Positions 8,082 through 17,714 of a stretch of DNA of 64,000 nucleotides are shown here, in pieces (position 1 is the first letter of the stretch; every line of letters begins with the position of its first letter). The DNA comes from Staphylospora marina (GTDB lineage: Bacteria > Bacillota > Bacilli > Thermoactinomycetales > Thermoactinomycetaceae): NCBI RefSeq assembly GCF_003856495.1, contig NZ_CP034118.1, positions 2,268,182-2,332,181 on the forward strand. The letters run 5' to 3'. Made by a program: the position numbers and the translations under genes. The notes beneath the pieces are model-generated. The model was not told the origin of the DNA. It did no database searches and saw only the letters and a program-made list of their open reading frames with translations.

Positions 8082-8807
8082 CTACTCCACCCTTCGGCGG
8101 AAGAGCCGCAAAAACAGCAATAACAGGACTGCATGAACCACAAGGGCGCCCGCCGTCCACCATGGCCTGTCGGAAGACGTCTCCACCCATGCCCGGTGCA
8201 TCTGAAACACCCAGAAAGTGGGCATCACCGCGCCCATCCATTTCCACCCGCCCGGAAGCATCCACGCGGCAAGCGGTCCCAGAAACGACAATCCGGCCAA
8301 TTTGGACAGGGCAAGCCCTTCCACTTTGTTTCCCGCAAACGCCGCAGGAAACAGGGCATAGATCGGGATCTGCAGCGTTGCGATCAACACGGTCCACAAC
8401 CATCCGGCGGATGTCCCGTCCATCCAACCGGAGCCCAGAACCAACATCAGCGTCAGCACAAAACCGGTCACACCGGCCAGCGACAATCGCATTGCGAGAT
8501 AACCCGTTTTGGACAGAGGCGTCACCGCCACATGGGAGAGCACCCCCTCATCCCGATCATCCAGTAACATGAGTCCGGTCATCATGCCGGTGGTCAGCGC
8601 CGGAACCATGATCAGAATCCCCATGATCCATCCATGATACGGAGCCGCATCAACACCGAACGCTTCCATCAGAAACCGCTCGAGCGGCGGGACGGCCAGC
8701 CGGATGAACAGGAGCAACAACAGCGGAGCGGCCAGGGTGAGCAGCAGCACCCAGTCACGCCGGATGTTTCGCCAATCCCCGATTGTCAGCATCCACCACC
8801 GGTTCAT
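8082..8807 (-). CDS. ABC-2 type transporter permease
   Basis: A 241-residue permease with six hydrophobic segments. It starts MNRWWMLTIGDWRNIRRDWVLL at 8807, where its ATG overlaps the end of the upstream permease (stop 8804-8806). The N-terminal amphipathic helix before the first membrane span and the central SHVAVTPLSKTGYLAMRL loop are typical of ABC-2 permeases. It is the last gene of the four-gene unit tetR - ATPase - permease - permease. The exported compound is unknown. Its partner permease is frameshifted, so the transporter may not be functional. Confidence 0.82.
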   Translation of the reverse strand: MNRWWMLTIGDWRNIRRDWVLLLTLAAPLLLLLFIRLAVPPLERFLMEAFGVDAAPYHGWIMGILIMVPALTTGMMTGLMLLDDRDEGVLSHVAVTPLSKTGYLAMRLSLAGVTGFVLTLMLVLGSGWMDGTSAGWLWTVLIATLQIPIYALFPAAFAGNKVEGLALSKLAGLSFLGPLAAWMLPGGWKWMGAVMPTFWVFQMHRAWVETSSDRPWWTAGALVVHAVLLLLFLRLFRRRVE

Positions 8808-9507
8808 CGTCCTCCCCCTCCGATCCGCTCCACCACATGCCGTACCACCGACCGGTATGCCCAAGCATAAGCGATCACGCACCAGACGACCAGAAGTCCG
8901 GTCAGCACCGGCGCTTCGGACCATCCACTGCCGGAAACGGCGATGTGCAACAGTCCCAGAATGGCATGACCCGGAAGCCACCACAACCAGACAGCCGCCT
9001 TCCCGTCAACCAGCTCCAGAAGCGGAAGCGCCATGGGGGTGAGCAGAAACTGCGCCTTGACCAGAAATTCATTGACCGTCTCCGTCCGGGCGGCCAATCC
9101 CAGGCCCAAAAGCGTGAAGCAGACGATCCGGGCATCAGCGCAAGCAGCCCCGCAAATGTCCGGACATCGGCCCCCATCCCCCCCATGAGCACCACCAAGC
9201 CGGCCAGAGACGAAAGCACGGACAGGGACAGGGCCCGCGCCAACACCCAGCGGCCCGGCGAAAGCGGAGAGACAAACAGCGCCGCCGGCACCCCCTGACT
9301 CTTTTCCAGCAGCAGCATGCCCGCCGAAAAAATGAACCCCAGAACGGTCGGATCGCTGAATACAATGACCTTCGCCACCGTCCCGCGAACGGGAGACGGG
9401 ATCCAGACCAGGACCGCCACATAGAGCAAACTGACCACCGCATACACGGCATAAAAACCATGACGCCACTGAAACCGGAGATCGTGGATCCACACGGTGC
9501 GGATCAT
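8804..9507 (-). pseudogene. ABC-2 permease gene broken by a single-base frameshift
   Basis: The N-terminal part (9507 down to about 9130, MIRTVWIHDLRFQWRHGFYA onward, good membrane protein sequence) and the C-terminal part (about 9130 to 8804, RIVCFTLLGLGLAARTETVNEF onward) lie in different frames. One extra C in the minus-strand run ATGCCCGG (plus-strand GGG at 9130-9132) would join them as ALMPRIVCFTLL. Upstream of the ATG there is GGAGGAAA. Either a recent loss-of-function deletion in the genome or a sequencing error in a C run; a slippage-rescued gene is less likely. The gene lies between the ATPase and the second permease. Confidence 0.85.
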
Positions 9508-10364
9508 GCCCTTTTCCTCCCCGTCATCCGGACAAAAATCTCTTCCAGCGTCGTTTCCTGGGTATGCATTCGTTCCACGTTCTCTTCATTCAGCACACGC
9601 AGAAACCCGGCATTCCGCCCCAGACCTTCCAGCGGAAACTCCGCGGATTGCGGCTTTCCTTTCGAGATGTACTCCACCCGTACCGTCTTCCGGCCGTACC
9701 GGAGCATCAGCCGACGGGGTTCATCCTCCAGAACGAACCGGCCGTCATGAAGAAACGCCACCCGGTCACACAGATCCTCCGCCAGTTTCATGTTGTGCGT
9801 CGCCAGCAAGATCACCTTGCCCCGCTCTTTCTCCTCCCGGATCCACTCCCGGATCATCCGCGTCCGGGAGGGGTCCAGACCGGAGGTGGGCTCGTCCAGG
9901 ATCAGCAAGTCGGGATCGTGCATCATGGCCCTGCACACGCCCAGCCGTATTTTCATCCCTTTGGAAAACTCACCCACCCGCTTGTGCGCAGCCTCCGCCA
10001 GTCCGGCTCTTTCCAGCAAACGAAACGGCTCTTCCATCTTCCCCTTGCGGCGATACATCGCGCCGAAGTACCGCAGATTTTCCACTGCGGTGAATTTGGC
10101 GTAAAACCCCGGTGACTCAAATGCCACCCCGATCCGTTCCCGCAGGTCGGCATCGGCATCCCTCGCTTCCCGGCCCAGCACCTTCACCCGGCCTTCATAT
10201 CCTTTCAGAAAACCGACAAGCACCTTGATCGCCGTACTCTTCCCCGCTCCCGACGATCCCAACAAACCGAAAATCTCTCCCGGCCCCACCCGGAACGAAA
10301 TCCCGTCCAGCGCCGGCCGGTCATGTCCCGGATACGTGAACCTCAGATCCGTCACGTCGATCAT
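9504..10364 (-). CDS. ABC transporter ATP-binding protein
   Basis: A 286-residue ATPase. Walker A GSSGAGKST is near residue 37, the signature reads EFSKGMKIRLG (an ABC-2/CcmA-like variant of LSGGQ), Walker B is LLILDEPTSGLDP, and the switch His is in LLATHNM. The start is at the ATG at 10364, just inside the end of the TetR gene (4-bp overlap), because IDVTDLRFTYPG is the usual N-terminus. The C-terminal 80 residues form the extension common in drug and bacteriocin exporters. It belongs to the TetR-controlled exporter operon. Confidence 0.9.
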   Translation of the reverse strand: MIDVTDLRFTYPGHDRPALDGISFRVGPGEIFGLLGSSGAGKSTAIKVLVGFLKGYEGRVKVLGREARDADADLRERIGVAFESPGFYAKFTAVENLRYFGAMYRRKGKMEEPFRLLERAGLAEAAHKRVGEFSKGMKIRLGVCRAMMHDPDLLILDEPTSGLDPSRTRMIREWIREEKERGKVILLATHNMKLAEDLCDRVAFLHDGRFVLEDEPRRLMLRYGRKTVRVEYISKGKPQSAEFPLEGLGRNAGFLRVLNEENVERMHTQETTLEEIFVRMTGRKRA

Positions 10365-10981
10365 GCGTGATCCTTCCCTTCCACCAAACCCGCGGCAATC
10401 CATGACGCCATGTTGCGGATCACTTCATCCGCCACCTCTTCCCCGATCTCCCGACGGTGAAGATTGAGCATGAAGAACGCCCGAAGCACCCCGGCCGCCA
10501 CCTCCGGTTTCTCCCGGATCATCACCCCTCGACCCGCCCATTCCCGCAAAATCCGGATCATCAGATCTTCATCCTTTTTCTGATGTTCCTCCAGCACTTC
10601 CGGCGGCAACTTGCGAAACATCCGCTCCCATTCTTCATCTTCGTAAACGCGGCGCAATACCGGATTCTCACCGACCAGGCGCAAACCGGTCATCAGCAGA
10701 TGTTCCACGAGGGCCTTGCCTCCGAGGCGGCTGTTTTCCGTTTTCTCCATCAATGTTTGTTTGATTTCCTCCTCTTCCCGTTCCAGCACCGCAAACCACA
10801 AAAGCTCCTTGGACGGAAAGAACAAATAAAACGCTCCCTGGGAAATCCCCGCTTCCCGTGTCAGTTCGGCCACGCTGGTTTTCCTGAATCCGTACCGGCC
10901 GAACAGTTCCCTTCCGGCCTCCAGCAACTTCCGATGAATCCGTTCCTTCTCCTCACGGGTGAATGCCCGCACGTTGCTCAC
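10361..10981 (-). CDS. TetR/AcrR family transcriptional regulator
   Basis: A 206-residue regulator. The N-terminal HTH is clear: IHRKLLEAGRELFGRYGFRKTSVAELTREAGISQGAFYLFFPSKELLW. The C-terminal ligand domain is helix-rich and not recognised. It is the first gene of the operon and overlaps the ATPase gene by 4 bp, so it most likely represses its own exporter operon from the palindromic site at 10991-11023. Confidence 0.9.
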   Translation of the reverse strand: MSNVRAFTREEKERIHRKLLEAGRELFGRYGFRKTSVAELTREAGISQGAFYLFFPSKELLWFAVLEREEEEIKQTLMEKTENSRLGGKALVEHLLMTGLRLVGENPVLRRVYEDEEWERMFRKLPPEVLEEHQKKDEDLMIRILREWAGRGVMIREKPEVAAGVLRAFFMLNLHRREIGEEVADEVIRNMASWIAAGLVEGKDHA

Positions 10982-10990
10982 CTCTTCAAC

Positions 10991-11023
10991 ATGAACCTGT
11001 GAACAATTTGTTTATTGGTTCAT
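10991..11023. promoter_or_regulatory. Nested inverted repeat, probable TetR operator
   Basis: ATGAACC (10991-10997) and GGTTCAT (11017-11023) are inverted with a 19-bp gap; inside lies AACAATTTGTT (11002-11012), a second near-perfect palindrome. The site abuts the start of the TetR gene. Confidence 0.6.
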
Positions 11024-11106
11024 ATACTTTCATGCATTCTACTATCGGGAACCCGCCAAGTCAATCCTGCCCGTTCACAGCGGGAAAAGCAGGTCCTGTT
11101 CATCCA

Positions 11107-11133
11107 AAAAGCCGGGGAGGATGTCCCCGGCTT
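11107..11133 (-). terminator. Intrinsic terminator after the methyltransferase gene
   Basis: On the minus strand the stem GCCGGGGA / TCCCCGGC is followed by TTTTT. It is 20 bases past the stop of the methyltransferase. Confidence 0.85.
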
Positions 11134-11153
11134 GATTGCCTTCCAAAAACCGT

Positions 11154-11834
11154 TCACTTTTTGCGGAGAATCACCATCAGTCCGGGGAGTTTGGCATCCT
11201 CCTTCGCCCCCAACATGAAGCAAACCGCGGGCCCGCGATCGAATTTGTCCGGCGGGAAATACCGGTCGATCGCTTCTTCCGTGACCGGGTAAAACGGAAA
11301 CGTTCCGCCGGTCGCCTGATTTACGAACTCCGTCAGTTCTTCCGAGAGGGGAAGGATTCCCCGGAGAAAAAACTCTCCTCCCGGTTTCAACACGCGGTAC
11401 AGTTCGGAAGCATATCCGGCCTTGGCCTCATCCGGCACGGCGTGAAAGCATCCCTGGTCGTTGGCGAAGTCGACGGATTCATCCTCGAGCGGCAACGAGG
11501 TGACATCGGCTTGGAGAAACTCCGCCTGAATGCCCGTTTCCTTTACCCGTTGCCCGGCCAATTTCAATGCGGTCGGAGACAGGTCCACGCCGATGGCGCG
11601 GTAGCCCATGCCGGCGAGAAACACGGTCTCCCGGCCGGTTCCGCAACCGATGTCAAGCGCCGTCTGCCCCGGACGTGCCTTTCCCTTGTACGCCATGACG
11701 GCCGCCAGCTCCGTCGTGGGCCGGCCATTATCCCAATAACCGTGCAAACCTTCCCGGTAGGCTCGATCCCAGAACACCCACTGATCTCCCCCTGAACCCG
11801 ATTTTGAAAGCGGTTTCAATTTCATTTTTTCCAT
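11154..11834 (-). CDS. Class I SAM-dependent methyltransferase
   Basis: A 226-residue methyltransferase. The SAM-binding motif ALDIGCGTGRETVFLAG is near residue 60, the acidic loop IGVDLSPTALKLA follows, and motif II/III reads VDFANDQGCFHAV and LKPGGEFFLRG. The fold resembles small-molecule methyltransferases such as thiol or tellurite-type enzymes; the substrate cannot be read. The start at 11834 or at the Met three residues later cannot be decided. Monocistronic, with its own terminator. Confidence 0.85.
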   Translation of the reverse strand: MEKMKLKPLSKSGSGGDQWVFWDRAYREGLHGYWDNGRPTTELAAVMAYKGKARPGQTALDIGCGTGRETVFLAGMGYRAIGVDLSPTALKLAGQRVKETGIQAEFLQADVTSLPLEDESVDFANDQGCFHAVPDEAKAGYASELYRVLKPGGEFFLRGILPLSEELTEFVNQATGGTFPFYPVTEEAIDRYFPPDKFDRGPAVCFMLGAKEDAKLPGLMVILRKK

Positions 11835-11982
11835 ATTTCATGTATATTTTCAATATTTCATTTTATGATAAAACAGATCTCCCTACTCGGCATACCGGAA
11901 AATCAAGAAGTCTCAACGTCATGACCATCCGAAAGACATCCGTTTCCCCTGAAACGGGTACAACCTTTTACGCCCGAACAAA

Positions 11983-12012
11983 AAAGAACCCGCCCGGACA
12001 TCCGGACGGGCT
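11983..12012 (-). terminator. Intrinsic terminator of the fad operon
   Basis: On the minus strand CCCGTCCG and CGGGCGGG pair across GATGTC (one mismatch) and are followed by TTCTTTTTTG. It is about 90 bases past the fadE stop. Confidence 0.8.
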
Positions 12013-12105
12013 TCCGCTCATATGCGAAGGGAAGCATCAAGATAGGATCATCGGTGTGCAACATACAGGTTCCCGGCCGGCGGAGTCCACCGTCCGGCCG
12101 GATCT

Positions 12106-13884
12106 TCAGACGACATACTTTTCGGCGTCGATCACGCGGGCGGCGATGGCGCGTTTCAGAGCCACCTCGTTGATCGGCTGCAGGCGGGTCAGCTTGCGCA
12201 GGACGGCCAGCGTCGTCACCAGCACGTCCCCTTCTTCCATCGCGGCGATGGCATGGCGGGCAAACGCCTCCACCTTGCGGAACGAGTCGTGGATGAAGGC
12301 GATCGTCAGATCGATTTTCGCCCGCTCCTTCTCCTCGCCGTTATTGGCGATGGCCTTTTTGGTGCGGAGCAGTGCGCTTTCCATCGCGAACGTCTCGATG
12401 GCGATGTCCGCCAGATCGCGCACGATCTCCTGTTCCTTCTGAATGTCCGTCTCGTACTTCTGCACGGCCAGACCGGCCACCATCAGGAAGATTTTCTTGG
12501 CGTTTTCCACCAGATGTTCTTCCTGCTCCAGAAGCGGTGCACTTTCATCCGGCATGTACGGCATCAGGGTGAGCAGCTCTTCCTGCAGCTCCATAGCCGC
12601 CTGCACCAGCGGAAGTTCTCCTTTCATGGCCTTGCGCATCAGCGTGGCCGGAATGAGCAGGCGGTTGATCTCGTTGGTGCCCTCGAAGATCCGGTTGATC
12701 CGGGAGTCGCGGTACATGTTCTCAATCTCGTACTCGTTCATGAATCCGTATCCGCCATGAATCTGCACGCCCTCATCCACCACATAGTCCAGGACTTCGG
12801 AGCCGAACACCTTGGCGATGGAGCATTCGATGGCCAGATCCCCGATGGCCCGAGCCGCCACCGCTCCTTCGGCATCTTCCACGCCTTCGAGGCCGGCTTC
12901 AAACATGCCGCCGATTCGATAGACCATGCTCTCCAGAGCGTAGGTTTTCACCGCCATGTTGGCCAGTTTCTCGCGGATCAGGCCGAACTTGGCGATCGGA
13001 GTGCCGAATTGTTTCCGCTCCTTGGCGTATTTGGCGGAGATCTCGATCGCCCGTTTCGCCGAACCCGCCGTGCCGACAGCCAGTTTGTAACGACCGATGT
13101 TCAGAATGTTGAAAGCGATCAGGTGTCCCTTGCCCACTTCTCCGAGCAGGTTTTCCACCGGCACCTTGGCATCCTGGAGAATGAGCGTCCGGGTCGACGA
13201 ACCCTTGATGCCCATCTTCTTCTCCTCGGGTCCCACGGAGACGCCGGGGAAGTTCCGCTCCACGATGAAGGCGGAGAATTTGTCCCCGTCCACCTTGGCG
13301 TACACGACAAAGACATCGGCAAAGCCCGAGTTGGTGATCCACTGCTTTTCCCCGTTGAGGATGTAATGTTTGCCGTCATCGCTCAGAACGGCGGTCGTCT
13401 TGGCACCCAGCGCGTCGGATCCGGATCCCGGCTCGGTCAGGGCATACGCGGCAAACTTGGCGCCGGAGGCCAGGTCCGGCAAGTACTTTTTCTTCTGCTC
13501 CGGGGTCCCGAAATACACGATCGGCAACGTGCCGATGCCGACATGAGCCCCAAAAGACAGTGCAAAGGAACGGGCCAGCGAAATTTTTTCACCGATCAGG
13601 CTGGAACTGATCTTGTCGAGACCGATACCCCCGTATTTCTCCGGGACATCGGCGGCCAGAAGGCCCAACTCGCCCGCTTCCTTCAGCAGGCGGACGGTGT
13701 GCTCAAATTTGTGCTCCTCGATCTCGGGCAACACCGGCAACACTCTGTCCACCACGAAATCTTCCGTGGTTTTGGCGATCATCTTCTGTTCTTCGTTGAA
13801 ATCCTCCGGCGTGAACACGTCAGACGGGTCGGGTGTTTCCAGCAGAAAGGCGCCGCCTTTCACTTTTCGGGTTTGTTCAGACAT
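12106..13884 (-). CDS. fadE: Acyl-CoA dehydrogenase FadE
   Basis: A 592-residue FAD enzyme that introduces the trans-2 double bond in acyl-CoA, first step of beta-oxidation. The length and the roughly 200-residue C-terminal extension match Bacillus FadE. Motifs: AYALTEPGSGSDALGAKT and KQWITNSGFADVF near residues 150-185, and the C-terminal VQIHGGYGFMNEYEIENMYRDSRI with EGTNEINRLLI, which carries the FAD-binding and catalytic Glu region. It is the last gene of fadN-fadA-fadE on the minus strand. The upstream FadR-like box at 17697 makes repression relieved by acyl-CoA likely. Confidence 0.95.
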   Translation of the reverse strand: MSEQTRKVKGGAFLLETPDPSDVFTPEDFNEEQKMIAKTTEDFVVDRVLPVLPEIEEHKFEHTVRLLKEAGELGLLAADVPEKYGGIGLDKISSSLIGEKISLARSFALSFGAHVGIGTLPIVYFGTPEQKKKYLPDLASGAKFAAYALTEPGSGSDALGAKTTAVLSDDGKHYILNGEKQWITNSGFADVFVVYAKVDGDKFSAFIVERNFPGVSVGPEEKKMGIKGSSTRTLILQDAKVPVENLLGEVGKGHLIAFNILNIGRYKLAVGTAGSAKRAIEISAKYAKERKQFGTPIAKFGLIREKLANMAVKTYALESMVYRIGGMFEAGLEGVEDAEGAVAARAIGDLAIECSIAKVFGSEVLDYVVDEGVQIHGGYGFMNEYEIENMYRDSRINRIFEGTNEINRLLIPATLMRKAMKGELPLVQAAMELQEELLTLMPYMPDESAPLLEQEEHLVENAKKIFLMVAGLAVQKYETDIQKEQEIVRDLADIAIETFAMESALLRTKKAIANNGEEKERAKIDLTIAFIHDSFRKVEAFARHAIAAMEEGDVLVTTLAVLRKLTRLQPINEVALKRAIAARVIDAEKYVV

Positions 13885-14032
13885 CCCGATTCCTCCCTGT
13901 TCTCAAGGTGCATGCAAACTCATCCCAACGTTTCGCCGCTTGCCGGGAGCGGTTTCCCGAAACGTTTCCCGGAGAGAAAACGCATCCGGAAAACCGCCCC
14001 CTCCTTTGCCCGGAGCTTCTTCCCCACCGTCT

Positions 14033-15217
14033 TCAGGAAACTCGTTCGATCAGGCCGGCCGCTCCCATGCCGCCGCCGATGCACATGGTGACCAGACCGT
14101 ATCGCTTGTTCCGGCGGGCCAGCTCATGGATCAGGCTCACCGTCAGCTTGGCACCGGAGCAACCGAGCGGATGGCCCAAGGCGATCGCGCCGCCGTTGAC
14201 GTTCACGATGGACGGATCCAGCTCCAGCTTGCGAATGACCGCCACCGCCTGGGAAGCGAACGCTTCGTTCAGCTCCACCAGGTCGATGTCCTGCAGCCTC
14301 ACTCCGGTCCGCTTCAACAGCTTCGGCACGGCTTCCACCGGCCCGATGCCCATCACGTCCGGATCGACGCCTCCCAGCATGAACCCGCGGAACACCGCCA
14401 GCGGCTTCACACCCAGCGCCTCGGCTTTCTCACGGGACATGACCAGCACCGCCGCCGCTCCGTCGCTGGTTTGCGAGGAGTTGCCCGCCGTCACCGTTCC
14501 TTTCACATGGAACACCGGCTTCAGCTTGGCCAGCACCTCCAGGCTGGTGTCGGGACGGACGCCCTCGTCGGTGTCAAACACCGTCTCTTTCACGCGGAGT
14601 TTGCCCTTGTCGTCAAAGAACTTGTGCCGGACGGTGAGAGGGACGATTTCCTCGCGGAACTTGCCGTCCTGGATGGCCTTCGCGGCTTTCCGGTGGCTTT
14701 CCAGGGCGAAGCGGTCCTGGTCTTCCCGACCGACCCCGTACCGGCGTGCCACTTCCTCGGCCGTGTGCCCCATGGACATGTAGGCTTCCGGCAAGTGCTC
14801 CATCAGCCAGGGGTTGGGAGAAGGTTTGAAGCCGGTCATCGGTACCATGCTCATGCTTTCCACGCCGCCGGCGACGATCACGTCGGCAAATCCGCACATG
14901 ATTTTCTCCGCGGCCATGGCGATCGTTTGCAAGCCGGATGAACAGAAGCGGTTGACGGTCATGCCCGGCACCGACGTCGGCAGTCCGGCACGGAGCGCCA
15001 CCAGGCGCCCCAGGTTGAGCCCCTGTTCTCCTTCCGGAAACGCGCAGCCCATGATCACGTCCTCGATCTCGGCCGGATCCAGCTGCGGCACGCGTCGCAG
15101 CAGATCCTTCACCACCTCCGCCGCCATGTCGTCGGGCCGGGTATGGCGGAGCGTCCCTTTGTGCGCCCGGCCCACCGCGGTGCGGGCTCCCGCCACAATC
15201 ACAGCTTCGCGCATCAT
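14033..15217 (-). CDS. fadA: Acetyl-CoA C-acyltransferase (3-ketoacyl-CoA thiolase) FadA
   Basis: A 394-residue thiolase that cleaves 3-ketoacyl-CoA with CoA, the last step of the cycle. The nucleophilic cysteine is in [11 protein letters not shown] (about residue 90), the catalytic His and second Cys in [19 protein letters not shown] and [13 protein letters not shown]. Start ATG at 15217 with AAAAGGAGGAGAAA upstream. It lies between fadN and fadE; the 148-bp gap to fadE holds no clear terminator. Confidence 0.96.
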   Translation of the reverse strand: MMREAVIVAGARTAVGRAHKGTLRHTRPDDMAAEVVKDLLRRVPQLDPAEIEDVIMGCAFPEGEQGLNLGRLVALRAGLPTSVPGMTVNRFCSSGLQTIAMAAEKIMCGFADVIVAGGVESMSMVPMTGFKPSPNPWLMEHLPEAYMSMGHTAEEVARRYGVGREDQDRFALESHRKAAKAIQDGKFREEIVPLTVRHKFFDDKGKLRVKETVFDTDEGVRPDTSLEVLAKLKPVFHVKGTVTAGNSSQTSDGAAAVLVMSREKAEALGVKPLAVFRGFMLGGVDPDVMGIGPVEAVPKLLKRTGVRLQDIDLVELNEAFASQAVAVIRKLELDPSIVNVNGGAIALGHPLGCSGAKLTVSLIHELARRNKRYGLVTMCIGGGMGAAGLIERVS

Positions 15218-15241
15218 TTTCTCCTCCTTTTCCGGTCCCCG

Positions 15242-17644
15242 TCAGTTGCGGAGCGGCTTTCCGTGAGTCAGCATGTATTGCATCCGGGCTTGCGTCTTCG
15301 GCTCACCGATCAGGCTGAGGAACGCCTCCCGCTCGATGTCGAGCAGATATTCCTCCGTGACGAGCGTTCCTTCCGGCACGGAGCCGCCGGCCAGCACATA
15401 CGCCAGCTTGCCCGCGATCTTGTAATCGTGTTCGGAAATGTGGCCGGACTTCAGCATGCCGTAGGCTCCCAGCTTGAGCACGTTGTATCCCGTTTCGCCC
15501 ACCACCGGGATTTTCCGCGGCTTCGGCGGACGATATCCCGATTTGGCCAGACTGAGTGCCACCTGTTTGGCATCATGCAGGAGGTGATCCCGGTTGGGGG
15601 TGATGCCGTCGCACTCCCTCAGGAACCGGTATTTCCTGGCGTCCTCGGCGCTGGTGGACACCTCGGCCATGCCGATCGTCATGAACACCTTGTTCACCAC
15701 CGACTGGAGGGCCACCTTGTCCGCCGGATCGATACCGTCCGTCCAACGCAGCAGCATTTCTTTGTTGCCGCCGCCGCCGGGAATCAATCCGACGCCCACT
15801 TCCACCAGTCCCATGTACGACTCGGCGGCCGATTGCAACCGGTCGCAGGGCAGGATCATCTCCATGCCGCCTCCCAGCGTCATGCCGTACGGAGCGGCCA
15901 CCACCGGACGGCTCAGCGTGCGCAGCGATCCCATCGTCCGCTGGAACGTGCGGACCATCATGTCGATCTCCGCCCAGTTTTGGTCCTGTGCCTCCATCAA
16001 CATGAGCATCAGGTTGGCTCCCACGCAGAAGTTGGGAACGCCTTCGGCCGCGATGACCAGTCCTCGCCAGTTGGCTTCCACTTCCTTCACCGCGTAGTTG
16101 ATCATACCGATCACGTCAATGCCCAGCGCCTGTTTGGCCGAGTGGACCTGCAGGCAAGCGATGTCATCGCCCAGATCGATCAGGCTGGCTCCCCGGTTCC
16201 CCTTGATGAGCTTGCCTTGTTCTTTCAGCCGGGCGAGCGAAATCACTTTTTCGTGCTCGTCCACTTCCCCGTATTTTCCGCCGATGCCGAATGCATGGAC
16301 CGCGGCGCCTTCCTTCTTGTAAAACGAGGTGTGTCCGGCCGCCAGCATTTCTTCGATCCACGCCGGGATCGTCTCTCCTTCTTCGCGCATGCGGGCCACC
16401 GATTTCTCCAGTCCGATCGCATCCCACGTTTCAAACGGACCGAGCTCCCAGTTGAAGCCCCATTTCATGGCGCGGTCCACGCTGACGAGATCATCGGCGA
16501 TCTCACCCAGCTTGTCGGCCGTGTACAGCAGCACCTTCTTCGTGATGGTCCACGCCAGCTTTCCGGCCGGGTCGTCGGCATACACCAAAAGGGCCAGCCG
16601 CTCTTCCACCGTTTTTGCTTTTTTGGTCAGCTCCAGCGAACGCGCTTTCAGTTTCCGGCGCGGACGGTATTCCATCGAGACCGGATCCAGCGCCAGAATC
16701 TCTTTGCCGCTCTCCGTCTTCACTTTTTTGTAGAAGCCCTGGCCCGATTTTTCACCCAGCCAGCGATTTTCCACCATTTTCTGAAGCAGCGGGGACACGG
16801 TGAACGCTTCCTTGTCATGCGGATCGTTCGAGTTTTCCCGCACGTTGCCCGCCACGTGCACGAAGGTGTCCAGCCCCACCAGGTCCAGCGTGCGGAAGGT
16901 GGCACTCTTCGGCCGTCCCATCGCCCGCCCGGTCACCGCGTCCACCTCGTCCGGACCGAGTCCGAGATCCAGCATCGCCTGCAGCGTCACCTGCAGTCCG
17001 TAGGTGCCGATCCGGTTGGCGATGAAGTTGGGCGTATCCTTGCAGAAGACGACGCCTTTCCCCAGCACTTCCTCGGCAAACGCTTTCATTCCGCGCACGA
17101 TGTCCGGTTCCGTCCGGGTGTGCGGAATGATCTCCAGCAGCTTCATGTAGCGCGGAGGATTGAAAAAGTGCGTCCCCAGGAAGTGACGTTGGAACTCTTC
17201 CGAGCATCCTTCCACCATGCTGTGAATGGAAATGCCCGAAGTGTTGGAACTGACGATCGTGCCCGGCTTCCACACCGTTTCCAGCCGTGCGTACAAATCC
17301 CGCTTGATCTTCAGGTTTTCGATCACGGCCTCCACGATCCAGTCCACTTCGGACAAGCGATGGAAATCATCCTCCAGGTTGCCCGTCTCGATCAGGTCGG
17401 CCGACTCCTTGGTGTACAGCGGCGACGGTTTTTCCCGAAACAGCCGCTCTTTGCCCAGATTGGACAGACGATTGCGAACCGCCTTGTCTTCCAGGGTCAG
17501 TCCCTTCGCCTTTTCCTCGTCGGTCAGCTCACGCGGAACGATGTCCAGGAGCAGTGTCGGAATGCCGCAGTTTGCCAGATGACCGGCAATCGCCGCGCCC
17601 ATCACCCCTGCACCGAGCACGGCCGCTCTCTTGATGCGTGCCAA
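15242..17644 (-). CDS. fadN: 3-hydroxyacyl-CoA dehydrogenase / enoyl-CoA hydratase FadN
   Basis: An 800-residue bifunctional enzyme. The N-terminal NAD domain starts IKRAAVLGAGVMGAAIAGHLAN (Rossmann GxGxxG), the dehydrogenase C-domain contains FVEV-like DTPNFIANRIG and RPKSATFRTLDLVG, and the C-terminal crotonase domain carries IAAEGVPNFCVGANL and AAPYGMTLGGGMEMILPCD. This is the Bacillus FadN order. The TTG at 17644 is chosen as start because AGGAGG lies exactly 5 bases before it; the in-frame GTG at 17674 would add ten residues not seen in the family and lies within the ribosome-site region. First gene of the operon. Confidence 0.94.
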   Translation of the reverse strand: MARIKRAAVLGAGVMGAAIAGHLANCGIPTLLLDIVPRELTDEEKAKGLTLEDKAVRNRLSNLGKERLFREKPSPLYTKESADLIETGNLEDDFHRLSEVDWIVEAVIENLKIKRDLYARLETVWKPGTIVSSNTSGISIHSMVEGCSEEFQRHFLGTHFFNPPRYMKLLEIIPHTRTEPDIVRGMKAFAEEVLGKGVVFCKDTPNFIANRIGTYGLQVTLQAMLDLGLGPDEVDAVTGRAMGRPKSATFRTLDLVGLDTFVHVAGNVRENSNDPHDKEAFTVSPLLQKMVENRWLGEKSGQGFYKKVKTESGKEILALDPVSMEYRPRRKLKARSLELTKKAKTVEERLALLVYADDPAGKLAWTITKKVLLYTADKLGEIADDLVSVDRAMKWGFNWELGPFETWDAIGLEKSVARMREEGETIPAWIEEMLAAGHTSFYKKEGAAVHAFGIGGKYGEVDEHEKVISLARLKEQGKLIKGNRGASLIDLGDDIACLQVHSAKQALGIDVIGMINYAVKEVEANWRGLVIAAEGVPNFCVGANLMLMLMEAQDQNWAEIDMMVRTFQRTMGSLRTLSRPVVAAPYGMTLGGGMEMILPCDRLQSAAESYMGLVEVGVGLIPGGGGNKEMLLRWTDGIDPADKVALQSVVNKVFMTIGMAEVSTSAEDARKYRFLRECDGITPNRDHLLHDAKQVALSLAKSGYRPPKPRKIPVVGETGYNVLKLGAYGMLKSGHISEHDYKIAGKLAYVLAGGSVPEGTLVTEEYLLDIEREAFLSLIGEPKTQARMQYMLTHGKPLRN

Positions 17645-17696
17645 ACGGATCCTCCTCTCCTCCGGCTCCGCCACCCGCGGAACCCGGCGGTTTGTC

Positions 17697-17714
17697 TGAA
17701 TGAACAGTCATTCA
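17697..17714. promoter_or_regulatory. FadR-type operator upstream of fadN
   Basis: TGAATGAACAGTCATTCA is a palindrome (TGAATGA / TCATTCA) and matches the B. subtilis FadR box TGAATGAMTANTCATTCA, recalled from the literature, at all but one position. It lies 53 bp upstream of the TTG start of fadN. The regulator gene is not in this window. The remaining 318 bp between fadN and the deacetylase gene hold nothing else I can name. Confidence 0.85.

Noticed and set aside
8902-9507. Intact 201-residue permease
   Set aside because: Its last 75 residues (from PGSSASRFWAWDWPPGRR) are not membrane-protein-like; the other frame continues the permease, so a frameshift is the better reading.
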